This document shows, piece after piece, positions 1-8,273 of a stretch of DNA of 36,348 nucleotides. Where the stretch lies: contig JAESST010000086.1 in the NCBI GenBank assembly GCA_016763995.1, forward strand, positions 1-36,348, in the 5' to 3' direction. Positions within the stretch are counted from its first letter, which is position 1. Every line of letters starts with the position of its first letter. The notes beneath the pieces were generated by a model. It did not search any database. It worked only from the letters and a program-made list of their open reading frames with translations, and was not told the DNA's origin. This DNA comes from Flavobacteriales bacterium (GTDB lineage: Bacteria; Bacteroidota; Bacteroidia; Flavobacteriales_E; Vicingaceae). Position numbers and translations under genes: made by a program.

Positions 1-72
1 AGCAGCTGCAGCTGAAGCTTCGCAACCTGCGTGGCCACCACCAACAACAATTACGTCGTATTCTTTTAGCAT
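1..72 (-). CDS. mnmG: tRNA uridine-5-carboxymethylaminomethyl modification enzyme MnmG, N-terminal fragment (partial)
   Basis: The minus strand from an ATG at 72-70 reads 24 codons to the window edge, starting MLKEYDVIVVGGGHAGCEAS. This is the FAD-binding Rossmann start (GGGHAGCEA) typical of MnmG/GidA. MnmG works with MnmE to modify the wobble uridine of several tRNAs. An AAAGGA stretch sits just before the start codon. The gene lies 35 nt after the ybeY stop on the same strand, and a parS-like palindrome fills much of that gap. Only the first 24 residues are visible. The gene is too short for the ORF track, but the motif is diagnostic. Confidence 0.93.
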   Translation of the reverse strand, partial: MLKEYDVIVVGGGHAGCEASAAAA

Positions 73-82
73 ATCCTTTTAA

Positions 83-98
83 GGTTTCACGTGAAACA
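83..98. promoter_or_regulatory. parS-like ParB-binding palindrome
   Basis: The bases GGTTTCACGTGAAACA contain a perfect 14-bp palindrome, GTTTCACGTGAAAC. They match the well-known bacterial chromosomal parS consensus TGTTTCACGTGAAACA at 15 of 16 positions. The site lies between ybeY and mnmG, ending about 10 bp upstream of the mnmG start. In many bacteria mnmG (gidA) lies close to oriC, where parS sites cluster. I infer a ParB loading site for chromosome segregation. A single site by eye cannot exclude a coincidental palindrome, but a 14-bp exact match to this core is unlikely by chance. Confidence 0.8.
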
Positions 99-107
99 AT
101 TTCTTCT

Positions 108-533
108 CTAAGGGTGCAAAGTTAGATAAAAATCCTCTTTAGCCCTTATTTCTTGGGCTTCTAAGTCAGTCTTATCATTATAGCCTATTAAATGCAAAAC
201 ACCATGTATAATGACTCTATTTAACTCGTTTTGGAAAGAGGTGGTAAATTGATTAGCATTTTCTTTAACTCGTTCAATGCTGATAAAAATATCTCCTGAA
301 ATAAGCTTGTCTTCAACATAATTGAAGGTGATAATATCAGTATATGTATTGTGGTTGAGATATTCTTGGTTGATAGTGAGCAGGTATTCGTCTGTACAAA
401 ATATAAAGCTCAAATGACCAAGCTCTTTTTGTTCTTTTTTAATTGTTAGTGAAACCCATTCTTTCGTTTTTTCTAGGGGAATTAACTTAATGTCAATTTC
501 TTCTGAATGAAAATCGATAGGCAAGGAATCCAA
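108..533 (-). CDS. ybeY: Endoribonuclease YbeY (rRNA maturation factor)
   Basis: This 141-residue protein has the UPF0054/YbeY signature. TDIITF lies near residue 65, and the metal site HGVLHLIGYND occupies 110-120. YbeY is a cytoplasmic metal-dependent RNase that acts in 16S rRNA 3'-end maturation and ribosome quality control. The usual motif is HxxxHxxxxxH. Here His110 and His114 are kept, but the third ligand position (120) is Asp. I recall this as common in Bacteroidetes YbeY, so it is probably a lineage variant and not damage. The length is normal. It follows the HATPase gene by 3 nt and precedes mnmG, so it sits at the end of the DUF4175-HATPase-ybeY cluster. Confidence 0.93.
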   Translation of the reverse strand: MDSLPIDFHSEEIDIKLIPLEKTKEWVSLTIKKEQKELGHLSFIFCTDEYLLTINQEYLNHNTYTDIITFNYVEDKLISGDIFISIERVKENANQFTTSFQNELNRVIIHGVLHLIGYNDKTDLEAQEIRAKEDFYLTLHP

Positions 534-536
534 AAA

Positions 537-950
537 CTAAACTCTATTAAAAGAAATTTTCACGATTCTTCCTTCCTCTTCAAACCCAATAGTATCAGAT
601 AAATTTTTCATAATAAATATGCCTCTACCGTCTAGTTTATCAATATTATCAGGATGAGTAGGGTCAGGAGTATTTGTAAAATCGAAACCCATTCCTTGAT
701 CTGTTACTGTGAAAATATATTCTTTATCGCTAATGTCAAACGAAAAATTTACTTCTTTTTCAGGATGGTATTTATTTCCATGCTTAATGGCATTATTAAC
801 TGCTTCAGAAATCGAAACAAGAATATTTCCATAGATCTCTTCAGGAACAGAGTGTTCAGATCTAATATCTTCTATTATCTGTTCTACTTTCGCTAAAGTA
901 TCAATTGTAGAAGGCAATATATGTCGTTGTAATGAGAAACTTGTCATCAT
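537..950 (-). CDS. ATP-binding protein of the anti-sigma-factor kinase (RsbW-like) HATPase family
   Basis: This 137-residue single-domain HATPase_c protein has the N box SEAVNNAIKHGN (about 48-59), the G1 box DQGMGFD (about 84-90) and a G2-like DGRGIFIMK (about 107-115). That set is typical of RsbW/SpoIIAB-type serine kinases, which phosphorylate anti-anti-sigma factors or bind partner regulators in the cytoplasm. No sigma factor or STAS-domain partner is encoded nearby, so the target is unknown. It overlaps the preceding coiled-coil ORF by an ATGA-type 4-nt overlap and is followed 3 nt later by ybeY, implying cotranscription. From memory, this pairing with a DUF4175 gene and ybeY is conserved in Bacteroidetes. 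Calling it an ATPase is safe; the kinase role is inferred. Confidence 0.85.
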   Translation of the reverse strand: MMTSFSLQRHILPSTIDTLAKVEQIIEDIRSEHSVPEEIYGNILVSISEAVNNAIKHGNKYHPEKEVNFSFDISDKEYIFTVTDQGMGFDFTNTPDPTHPDNIDKLDGRGIFIMKNLSDTIGFEEEGRIVKISFNRV

Positions 951-2200
951 TGTTCGATCTTATTAAAATACTCCGAAACTTTTAATTTATAGTAGTTATT
1001 AAATGTAGGAGGAAGGGTTCTTAGTAATTCTATTTCTTGTTCTTTTCGTTTGTTATACTCGAAAAAAGAATTAGGGTTACGAGAAATATCATCAGTAAAC
1101 TCTGTTGATTCTCTTTTTTCATCTTTTTCTCTCTCTCTTTCTGCTTTCTCAGACTCTAACAAACGTGTAAGGATTTCTTGCTGACGAAGTAACGTTTGGT
1201 TCGTTATGTTTTTATTAACTAGATCTGTTTCGGTTTGTTCCATTAAGTCTCCTAGCTTTTTTAGATTACCACCACCTTTTCCAAGACTTTCTCCTATCTG
1301 ATTCCTTAACTGTTCTACTGCTTTTCGAATGGCAGCTTGTTTTGCAGCCATTTGAGCTAGCTCTTTACTCATTCCTCCCATTCCTCCTTGGCCTCCTGGT
1401 TTTTTACCTTTTCCAGACTTTTTACCCTCTTCCATGGCTTTTTTCAAGCCTTCCATTTGTTTATTCAGCTGTTGTTGTAGTTTTTTCATTCCTCCGGCTC
1501 CAGGTTTAGGTTTATTTCCGCCAGGGTTTTTGCATTCTCCTTTTCCTTGTTGCTGCATACTCTGTTGCATGCTTTGTACCGCCGCATCTAACAATAGAGC
1601 AAGGTTGTTTAAAGATGTCATAGAGAACTGTTGTAAGGAGTTCGCCTGTGCAGTTTTTCGCTCGCCAAGTTGGTCCAGAGCTTTTTCCATATTGAAGTTA
1701 ACCGCAGTCATCTCTTTATTGATGATGTTGCTGAGTTGTTGTATTCGTTTACTTAAGGCAAATAAAGAATCTTCAACAATTTTAGAATCATCTTTTAACT
1801 TCTTTTGCTCTTGAGTATAGATAACGTATTTTGGATCGTTAACATTTATTATTTTGAGGTTTTCCATTACAGCTTCTTGATCAAAAGAAAGTTGGATGAT
1901 ATTTTCTAATAGCGCTCTTAAGTCTTCCAGGTTTTCTTCATTCGCCTCAGATTGCATCTGTGATTGCATTTCGCTTAATTTTTTAGAGAGGTCATCCATT
2001 TTCTCTTCTGCGCTTTCTTGTTGTTCTCCTGCCTTTTTTTTGTTCTTTTTTTCTAACTCCTCAGAGCTTTTTTTCATGTCTTCTTTAATTTCTTCTTCTA
2101 AATTTTTTGTGTCTTCCAGTTTATTGGGCTCTTCTAACTCCTCGTTTTTCTTCTTAATGTCTTCTAACTCCTCAGAAAGTTTGTCAAATTCTTTATTCAA
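947..2200 (-). pseudogene. C-terminal coiled-coil part of a frameshifted DUF4175-type protein
   Basis: The predicted protein is 417 residues, almost wholly charged coiled coil, with a Gly/Lys/Gln-rich middle (runs such as GGMGGMSKELAQMAAKQAA). The ORF track opens it at a TTG (2200), which I do not think is a real start. The same frame stays open upstream to a stop at about 2242 and reads KSDAQETKEKQDEL, which continues the coiled coil of the neighbouring ORF (2197..4293). Joined, the two give about 1,115 residues, close to what I recall for intact Bacteroidetes DUF4175 proteins. It therefore looks like the 3' half of one gene split by a one-base loss near 2237-2241. A genuine second cistron with a TTG start is the less likely alternative. 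Confidence 0.75.
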
Positions 2201-4293
2201 TTCATCTTGTTTCTCTTTTGTTTCTTGAGCATCAGATTTTTATCTTGGGACTCTTCTTTTAATTTTTTTTGTTCTTCTATTAATTCGTCCAGCTTTTCTT
2301 TGGCATCTGCTAATTGTTTTTCTAATTCTAATTGTTTAAATAGTTCTAAGTTTCTATCTAGTTCTTTTTCAAGTTCTTTGTTATTTAGCTCCATTTCCTC
2401 TAAGGCTTTTTGAAGATCATCCTTTTTAAGATGATCCATCATTTCCTCCATCTTCTTCATCATCTCCTTCATCTCATCGGTCATGACTTTTTCGAAGAGT
2501 TCTTGAAGTTGCCCTTGTTTCTCTAACAAAGCTTCATCTTCAGGCGAAAACTCTTCCTGTAATTTGTTATTCTTCTCGTTTTTTGACTTGAGCTTGTCTA
2601 ATGATTTTTGTACTTTTTTCTGTTTATCTATTAGTGATTGAAGTTGCTTCTTTTCTTGAAACCCTAGTTCTTTCTTATTCAGTAGTTTTTCACTTAACGC
2701 GTCTATTTCTTTTTTTATCTCTTTAGTCAGCTCAATACTTTCCTCTAATTCTTTTTTAACTTCTTCACTGTTTTTTTTATTCTTCTCGTTTAGCTCTTCC
2801 TTTGTAGGCGCTTTATATCGAATCTTTTGTGTTCTGCTAGATTTACTACCCTTCACTCCATCGTTATCCCATACCTCGAAAAAGTACTCTATTTCATCTC
2901 CTGCTTTTAAAGCATATTGGTCTGTATTCAATAGGTGGTAAAAATCCGTTTGGGGAACATTTACATTAATGGGAATATCTTGACGAGTTAATTCTCCAAC
3001 AGAGTCGTTTATTCCAATATATTGACTGTAAAAAGTCAAGCGACTAAATCCGTAGTCATCTTTTACATACCCTTTAAAATACCTCATTTTAGGATTTAAA
3101 GAGTCAACCTTCGTGTCTACTTCAATGTTTGGCCTAAGGTCAGGAATAACATCTAGGGTATAGAAGATAGTATCTTCATGTTCTAGGTATTGATTTGCCG
3201 TGCTTAAACCGTACTTAGTGGTGTTATAGAAACGATTACTGAATAAATATTCATTTTCCCCACTTCTTGCCAAACTCACGCTAGAGTTTGCCTGAATAAA
3301 AAGCACTTTGTCTGTATTTTCTGTACGAAATGTCCACTTAACAGAAGTTCCTTCTGGCACAGTAAAGTCTCCTGTATTCGTGAGTGAAATGTCTTTTTTG
3401 TTAAGGTATTTAGGGAAAGAAAAATCTACTAAAAAATTGACTAGAAGCGGTTTTGGGAGTGTTTTTAGTTCGTATAATTGAGATTCGAATTCCCCATCGA
3501 AAAGGGTGAAATCGATATCGCTCTGAATGTTTTTAAAAGCATGAGAGAATTCGTTCTTCTTATTTTTCTTCATTAAGAATCGATTCCCCATAAAAATGAT
3601 ATTCAATTTATTGGGAATTTCTTCCCCAACAAGCTTGACTCTTAAGTTAAAATCTTCGTTTTTATAGGCGGTCAACTCCTTATTCTCTATGGTGATTAAA
3701 TAAGGTGCTGTTGGGATAAAATCTTGATTGTGAGCAATGATTCGATTAGAACTGTCTTTGATAATTTTAGGTTCGAATGCAGCAAGTCCAACAATAATAA
3801 TTACTGGAACAACAAGGTACTTTAAATACCTTCTATTCTCTTTAAAATTGATCGCTACGCCAAAAGGAATAGGACTTAACTCACTAATTTTTTGATCGAT
3901 GCTGGCTAAAATTAGATCAGAAGAACCATTGTTTTCTTGAATCTTCAATTGTAAAATATTAACCAATTTGTCGTTTACTTCATTAAAATGCTTTCCAATA
4001 ATAGTAGAGGCCTCTTTGTGGCTAATTTTCTTACCAATGGAAAGTAATTTAAGTGTAGGTTTTGCGATAAGAAGAGCAAAAACGATGAATAATAAAGAGG
4101 TAAAACCATAAAATAATCCAGTTCGAACCAGAGAGCTGAATTGGCCGAAATATTCTAGAAAAACAATACTTAAGAAAAGAGCGATCGCAAGAGCAAAGAA
4201 TAAAATGAATCCCCTAATGGTTTGGTTTACATAGTATTTCCTAACAAACTCGTCGAGTTTTTTCAGAAGTAAAGAGTAATTGTTTTTTTGCAT
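2197..4293 (-). CDS. N-terminal part of a DUF4175-type membrane protein, truncated by a frameshift
   Basis: The 698-residue product has two hydrophobic segments near residues 25-50 and 60-82 and a third near 155-172 (KYLVVPVIIIVGLAAFEP). A large beta-rich, presumably extracytoplasmic region follows, and then a long Lys/Glu coiled coil from about 500 onward. This matches the Bacteroidetes DUF4175 family as I remember it; the function is unknown. The frame ends KKQKRNKMN* just after an A5 run (coding GATAAAAATCTG). Adding one A restores the frame of ORF 947..2200 without a break in coiled-coil character. The A5 tract suggests a sequencing error, a recent mutation, or polymerase slippage. A partial -7-like box (TTCGTTTG) lies about 24 nt upstream of the ATG. 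Confidence 0.75.
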   Translation of the reverse strand: MQKNNYSLLLKKLDEFVRKYYVNQTIRGFILFFALAIALFLSIVFLEYFGQFSSLVRTGLFYGFTSLLFIVFALLIAKPTLKLLSIGKKISHKEASTIIGKHFNEVNDKLVNILQLKIQENNGSSDLILASIDQKISELSPIPFGVAINFKENRRYLKYLVVPVIIIVGLAAFEPKIIKDSSNRIIAHNQDFIPTAPYLITIENKELTAYKNEDFNLRVKLVGEEIPNKLNIIFMGNRFLMKKNKKNEFSHAFKNIQSDIDFTLFDGEFESQLYELKTLPKPLLVNFLVDFSFPKYLNKKDISLTNTGDFTVPEGTSVKWTFRTENTDKVLFIQANSSVSLARSGENEYLFSNRFYNTTKYGLSTANQYLEHEDTIFYTLDVIPDLRPNIEVDTKVDSLNPKMRYFKGYVKDDYGFSRLTFYSQYIGINDSVGELTRQDIPINVNVPQTDFYHLLNTDQYALKAGDEIEYFFEVWDNDGVKGSKSSRTQKIRYKAPTKEELNEKNKKNSEEVKKELEESIELTKEIKKEIDALSEKLLNKKELGFQEKKQLQSLIDKQKKVQKSLDKLKSKNEKNNKLQEEFSPEDEALLEKQGQLQELFEKVMTDEMKEMMKKMEEMMDHLKKDDLQKALEEMELNNKELEKELDRNLELFKQLELEKQLADAKEKLDELIEEQKKLKEESQDKNLMLKKQKRNKMN

Positions 4294-4365
4294 AAGAATT
4301 AATTCGCAAGCCCAAACGAAGGAGTTTACTTATAAGTATTTCAACCAATGAAGTTAAGTAAAAGT

Positions 4366-5268
4366 TTATTTCGAAAAACGAATTAAATTACCAAGGGGTA
4401 AAACTTGTCCTTTAGAAGATTTTAATCCTAGAATTGTTGCATCGTATTTCGTTGGAAAACGATCAACTTTGCTCAACATTGTCTTTAACTTAGGGAGAGA
4501 TAATTTGAGAGAGTAGGTGTTTAAGATAAAGAAGTGACGTTTTGGGTGAAGCAGTTGAGTGACATCTTCAAGTAGCTGTTGCAAATCGTTTTCCAATTTC
4601 CACTTTTCTTTGTTGGCTCCATATCCAAATGCAGGAGGGTCCATAATAATACCTTGGAATTTTTCTCCTCTTCGAATTGCCTTTTGAACAAACTTTCGGG
4701 CATCTTCTAGAATCCATCGAATATTTTTAACACTATTGGTTTCTGCATTTAGCTTTCCCCAGTTTAGCACTTGTTTTACAGAGTCTACATTGGTAACATG
4801 GGCCCCAGCTGCTGCGGCAACAACACTTGCCGCACCAGTGTAAGCAAATAGATTTAAAACTTTAACCTCTCCTCTATACTTTGCAATTTCTCGCTGCATA
4901 AATTTCCAATTCTCTGCCTGTTCAGGAAAAATACCTAAATGTTTAAACGCTGTGGACTTCAAGTTAAAACTCAAAAAAACATCTTGATAATTATAGTTAA
5001 TTGTCCATTCTTCGGGAGCATTAGACTTATTGGTCCAGTGACCTTTCTTTCCTCTTTCTTCGTAAAAACGCCAGTCACATTTCAACCATTCCGACTTGTT
5101 TACTTTAGGATCCCAATTGGCTTCTATTTCAGGTCGGTCAAAAATATATTTTCCAAAACGCTCTAATTTTCTCCTATTTCCGCTGTCAATTAATTCATAG
5201 TCAATTGCTGAAGAAAGGTGAAGGAAGTTGGGCTTTCCTTGTTTAGATGTTTTTTTGTTTCCGTGCAT
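4366..5268 (-). CDS. Class I SAM-dependent methyltransferase, RlmI/RlmK-like (probable rRNA methyltransferase)
   Basis: This is a 300-residue protein. The C-terminal two-thirds is a Rossmann methyltransferase with motif I LNLFAYTGAASV (about 139-150), the acidic residue of NVDSVK (about 160), an LEDAR loop (187-191) and the catalytic DPPAFG motif (210-215). DPPxFG with an FAYTG motif I is characteristic of the RlmI/RlmK/RlmL group that methylates 23S rRNA. The N terminus lacks an obvious PUA domain, so the exact target base is not assigned. It ends 72 nt upstream of the DUF4175 gene on the same strand and is divergent from gltX. The start at 5268 gives a basic N terminus, and no better upstream start is seen. 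Confidence 0.82.
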   Translation of the reverse strand: MHGNKKTSKQGKPNFLHLSSAIDYELIDSGNRRKLERFGKYIFDRPEIEANWDPKVNKSEWLKCDWRFYEERGKKGHWTNKSNAPEEWTINYNYQDVFLSFNLKSTAFKHLGIFPEQAENWKFMQREIAKYRGEVKVLNLFAYTGAASVVAAAAGAHVTNVDSVKQVLNWGKLNAETNSVKNIRWILEDARKFVQKAIRRGEKFQGIIMDPPAFGYGANKEKWKLENDLQQLLEDVTQLLHPKRHFFILNTYSLKLSLPKLKTMLSKVDRFPTKYDATILGLKSSKGQVLPLGNLIRFSK

Positions 5269-5306
5269 TTCACAGCAAACTTAACCAATAAGCAAGCTTA
5301 AAGATT

Positions 5307-5314
5307 TACCTTTG
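5307..5314 (+). promoter_or_regulatory. Bacteroidetes -7 promoter element for gltX-folB
   Basis: TACCTTTG matches the Bacteroidetes -7 consensus TAnnTTTG at all fixed positions. It lies 25 nt before the gltX ATG, implying a short leader of roughly 20 nt. No clear -33 TTTG was found at the expected distance, so this is a half-supported promoter. Confidence 0.6.
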
Positions 5315-5339
5315 CACACCTAAAATCAAAAGCATAGAA

Positions 5340-6878
5340 ATGGAAAGAAGAGTTAGAGTTCGGTTTGCACCAAGTCCAACAGGCGCGTTGCACATGGGTG
5401 GCGTTAGAACAGCTTTATACAACTACCTATTTGCCAAAAAGCATGGAGGAGATTTTTTGTTGAGAATAGAAGATACAGATCAGACCCGTTTTGTTGAAGG
5501 TGCCGAAAGTTATATTCAAGAAGCTTTAAAATGGTGTGGAATTGTTCCAAATGAAGGCCAAGGTTATGGCGGAGATCTGGGGCCGTACAAACAATCTGAG
5601 CGAAAGGAACAGGATTTGTATCGGAAGTATGCTGAACAATTAGTGACAGAAAACAAAGCCTATTATGCGTTTGATACTCCGGAGGAACTGGACAAAATGA
5701 GAGAGGATTTGAAAAAAGCAGGAGTTGCTGCACCTCAATACAATTCTATTTCTCGTGCAAGAATGCAAAACTCTATTTCGCTTTCAGCGGAAGAGGTGGA
5801 AAAAAGAATGCAAGCAGGAGAGCCCTACGTAATTAGAATTAAGATGCCTAGAAATGAGGAAATTAAATTTAAAGACATTATCCGTGGCTGGGTTTCTGTG
5901 CATACCTCTAACCTGGATGATAAAGTGTTATTTAAGGCAGATGGTATGCCAACCTATCATTTGGCAAACATTGTAGACGATCATTTAATGAACATATCTC
6001 ACGTTATTCGTGGAGAAGAATGGTTACCATCAGCACCTTTGCACATTCATTTATACGAAGCATTTGGATGGTCAGATACTATGCCAGAGTTTGCTCACTT
6101 ACCTTTGTTGTTGAAGCCTGATGGGAATGGCAAGTTGAGTAAAAGGGATGGAGATCGTTTAGGTTTTCCTGTTTTTCCTTTGGAGTGGAAAGACCCTACT
6201 TCGGGAGAAGTTTCTTCAGGGTATAGAGAAAAGGGATATTTTTCAAGTGCCTTTGTAAATATTTTAGCCTTTTTAGGGTGGAATCCGGGAACGAGCCAAG
6301 AAATATTTAGCATGGATGAGTTGGTGGAGGCTTTCTCTTTAGAAAGAGTAGGGAAAGCAGGTTCAAAATATGATCCAAACAAAGCTAGATGGTTTAATCA
6401 GCAGTATTTGAGAGAAAAAAACAACGAATCGTTAGCAGAGGAATTATTAGAAAATCATGCAGATATAGAAGAGCTAAAGGGAATTGACAAAACGTTCTTA
6501 GCAGAGGTTTGTGGAATGATGAAGGAAAGAGCTACTTTTTTGGTAGATATTCCAAAGGAAGGAGATTATTTTTTTGCTGCTCCTACTGAGTTTGATGAAA
6601 AAACAACTCGTAAAAAATGGAAAGAAGATAGTGCTTCACTAATGACAGGGTGGTTGACAGAATTTGAAGCAATAGCAGAGCCTTCTTCTGAAATCATAGA
6701 AACAAAGTTTAAGTTATTCTTAGAAAAAAGAGAACTAGGAATAGGAAGAGTTTTACCACTATTTCGATTGTTAGTAACAGGAAAAGGAATGGGTCCGTCC
6801 ATGTTTCAGATTGCAGCCTTATTAGGAAAAGAAGAAACGGCTAATCGAATGAAGGTAGGAATTTCAACCTTAGGATAA
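5340..6878 (+). CDS. gltX: Glutamyl-tRNA synthetase
   Basis: The 512-residue class I synthetase charges tRNA-Glu with glutamate in the cytoplasm. The HIGH-type signature FAPSPTGALHMGG lies at about 9-21, and the KMSKS-type loop GKLSKRDGD at about 262-270. The catalytic Rossmann fold (LRIEDTDQTR, HVIRGEEW) comes first and a helical anticodon-binding domain fills the C terminus. The length is normal for Bacteroidetes GltX. The ATG at 5340 directly precedes the conserved RRVRVRFAPSPTG, so the start is secure. folB begins one base after the stop, so the two genes form an operon. Whether it is discriminating or non-discriminating toward tRNA-Gln cannot be judged here. Confidence 0.97.
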   Translation: MERRVRVRFAPSPTGALHMGGVRTALYNYLFAKKHGGDFLLRIEDTDQTRFVEGAESYIQEALKWCGIVPNEGQGYGGDLGPYKQSERKEQDLYRKYAEQLVTENKAYYAFDTPEELDKMREDLKKAGVAAPQYNSISRARMQNSISLSAEEVEKRMQAGEPYVIRIKMPRNEEIKFKDIIRGWVSVHTSNLDDKVLFKADGMPTYHLANIVDDHLMNISHVIRGEEWLPSAPLHIHLYEAFGWSDTMPEFAHLPLLLKPDGNGKLSKRDGDRLGFPVFPLEWKDPTSGEVSSGYREKGYFSSAFVNILAFLGWNPGTSQEIFSMDELVEAFSLERVGKAGSKYDPNKARWFNQQYLREKNNESLAEELLENHADIEELKGIDKTFLAEVCGMMKERATFLVDIPKEGDYFFAAPTEFDEKTTRKKWKEDSASLMTGWLTEFEAIAEPSSEIIETKFKLFLEKRELGIGRVLPLFRLLVTGKGMGPSMFQIAALLGKEETANRMKVGISTLG

Positions 6879-6879
6879 A

Positions 6880-7230
6880 ATGCATAAAATTCTGCTAGAA
6901 AATTTGATATTCCATGCCTATCATGGTGTTTTTGAAGAAGAACAAACGATTGGAGGGAAGTTTGAAATAAATATTGAACTAGATACAGATTTCAGCGAAA
7001 GTATGGAGACCGACGCATTAGAAGGAACCATTGATTATAGCAAAGTATATGACCTGATTGCTCAGGAAATGGATAAAAAATCAAAATTGATAGAGCATTT
7101 AGGTAAACGCATTGTTGATGTGTTGTATACTAATTTTAAAGAAATCAAATTTATTAGATTAAAAATAAGCAAGTTAAACCCTCCAGTAAGTGGGGAAATA
7201 GGAAGAGTAAGTATTGTTATTGAGGAATAA
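6880..7230 (+). CDS. folB: Dihydroneopterin aldolase
   Basis: The 116-residue protein matches FolB in length and motifs: AYHGVFEEEQTIGGKFEINIE opens the fold, LIEHLGKRIVD lies at about 70-80, and LKISKLNPPV carries the catalytic lysine near 98. FolB converts 7,8-dihydroneopterin to 6-hydroxymethyl-7,8-dihydropterin and glycolaldehyde in folate synthesis. It starts one base after the gltX stop and is presumably translated from the same mRNA. A weak 5-bp hairpin followed by ATTTT lies about 20 nt after the stop, before tRNA-Cys. Confidence 0.93.
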   Translation: MHKILLENLIFHAYHGVFEEEQTIGGKFEINIELDTDFSESMETDALEGTIDYSKVYDLIAQEMDKKSKLIEHLGKRIVDVLYTNFKEIKFIRLKISKLNPPVSGEIGRVSIVIEE

Positions 7231-7286
7231 CTCGAAGGAGGACAAAAGACTAAGCGAATTGCTTAATTTTGACTTTCCTTGAAAAG

Positions 7287-7357
7287 GGTCTCGTGGCCGA
7301 GTGGCTAGGCAGTGGTCTGCAAAACCATCTACAGCGGTTCGAATCCGCTCGAGACCT
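7287..7357 (+). tRNA. tRNA-Cys (GCA)
   Basis: A full cloverleaf folds by eye. The acceptor stem GGTCTCG pairs exactly with CGAGACC. The anticodon loop is CTGCAAA with anticodon GCA between TGGT and ACCA stem strands. The T arm is GCGGTTCGAATCCGC. The discriminator base is T (U73), an identity element of tRNA-Cys. CCA is not encoded. The gene marks the left edge of the accessory stretch that follows. Confidence 0.97.
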
Positions 7358-7366
7358 CAAGATTTG

Positions 7367-7394
7367 AAAAGCCCTTCGTGAGAAGGGCTTTTTT
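7367..7394 (+). terminator. Rho-independent terminator after tRNA-Cys
   Basis: GCCCTTC (7371-7377) and GAAGGGC (7382-7388) form a 7-bp GC-rich stem with a GTGA loop, extended by AAAA/TTTT pairs and followed by a T tract on the plus strand. It lies 9 nt beyond the tRNA 3' end. The flanking A run could also let it work on the other strand. Confidence 0.9.
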
Positions 7395-7537
7395 ATTTTC
7401 CGATAGAACGTCAAAGTTATTTGTAAGTGATAATGGATCAAGATTAAAAGTTGTGGGTCAGTTAATCTCTATACTGGCGCTATAGTTTTCTGTCATTTAT
7501 TCAGTATATTCATTTTAATAGATTGTAATCTAAATTT

Positions 7538-7887
7538 TTAGTGTCGGTTAAGTGCTTTTAAAAAAATAACAAACTCCACAGTCATTCGGCTTCCTTTTGC
7601 TACTACATTCCAATCTAATTGAATCACTTCTTTCGTCGATTTGTCTAGCTATCTAGGCCGCTTAATGTGTAGAGAGATCTGTTTATCTCTTAATGGGAAA
7701 CCTTGAAAGCAATTTCCTTGTGGAACCCTTTAGGCTTTATGAGACGATGCTGAAGTTTTTGAGGAGCTTCATTCTTTTCACAAAGTGCAAGTGAAATCTC
7801 TCTCTTAATCTTATTGATGGTTGAATCAAAATGAGAAACTAGTAGTTCCGGTAGTATCTGTTTCAATAGATCTATATAATCCTCCAT
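7538..7887 (-). pseudogene. Inactivated ISAon1-type transposase N-terminal ORF
   Basis: ORF 7690..7887 begins MEDYIDLLKQILPELLVSHF and continues with EKN-P-KGF-KEI spacing, as I recall for the 'ISAon1 family transposase N-terminal region' protein. It stops early, but the next frame carries on as FPLRDKQISLHIKRPR, then LDKSTKEVIQLDWNVVAKGS and RMTVEFVIFLKALNRH*. Two lesions explain the break. One lost base near 7700-7702 (AAGGTTTCC, expected AAGGATTTCC) changes DFPLR to VSH*. A TAG at 7649-7651 stands where the family has Trp (RRRW-LDK). Repaired, it would encode about 116 residues. The catalytic second ORF that should follow is absent. The family name rests on remembered motifs. Confidence 0.7.
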
Positions 7888-8273
7888 CTAAGTTTATTTA
7901 AACTCAAATTTCCGATACTTCTCCACAATTTTTGCGCATGTTCCTTAATTACATTCCTTATACTAAGCACTTATCAAATTTAGTTGGATTTATAGATTTT
8001 AATCTCTTTGTTAAAGTTGGCTACGGGTGTAGTTAGATCGTTCTTTTGAAGAAATGAAAGTCCTTCTAGAAATAAAACTTGCCAAGGGATCTTTTTTAGA
8101 TAGGAATTTTTACCTTAAAAATAGACTAATAATCAGGCGATAGCATTTTTTAGTAGAATCGTTCAGGACATTTTTGATTAAAAATCAAAACAAAAACCCT
8201 TTATTCTCGTAGCATCAGTCATAAGAAAGTTATAAAATCATTAACTAATAAAGTTCTAGTCAAATAAATTTAT
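7888..8273. other. Gene-free stretch between the IS remnant and the orphan ORF
   Basis: These 386 bases are AT-rich with stops in all frames. I see no tRNA, strong terminator or clear TAnnTTTG promoter. A short inverted repeat (TTGATTAAAAATCAAA) lies about 100 nt before the orphan ORF. No terminal inverted repeat or target-site duplication for the neighbouring IS remnant was recognised. Confidence 0.6.

Noticed and set aside
2197-2245. Programmed -1 frameshift in the DUF4175-type gene
   Set aside because: The slip site T-AAA-AAT is not a canonical X-XXY-YYZ heptamer and no downstream pseudoknot was seen; a one-base deletion or read error is simpler.
1434-2413. Plus-strand ORFs rich in Ser/Phe/Cys opposite the coiled-coil genes
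   Set aside because: They are antisense shadows of Lys/Glu-rich coding sequence.
7250-7441. 63-residue minus-strand ORF
   Set aside because: It runs antisense through tRNA-Cys and its terminator; it is a shadow of the RNA gene.
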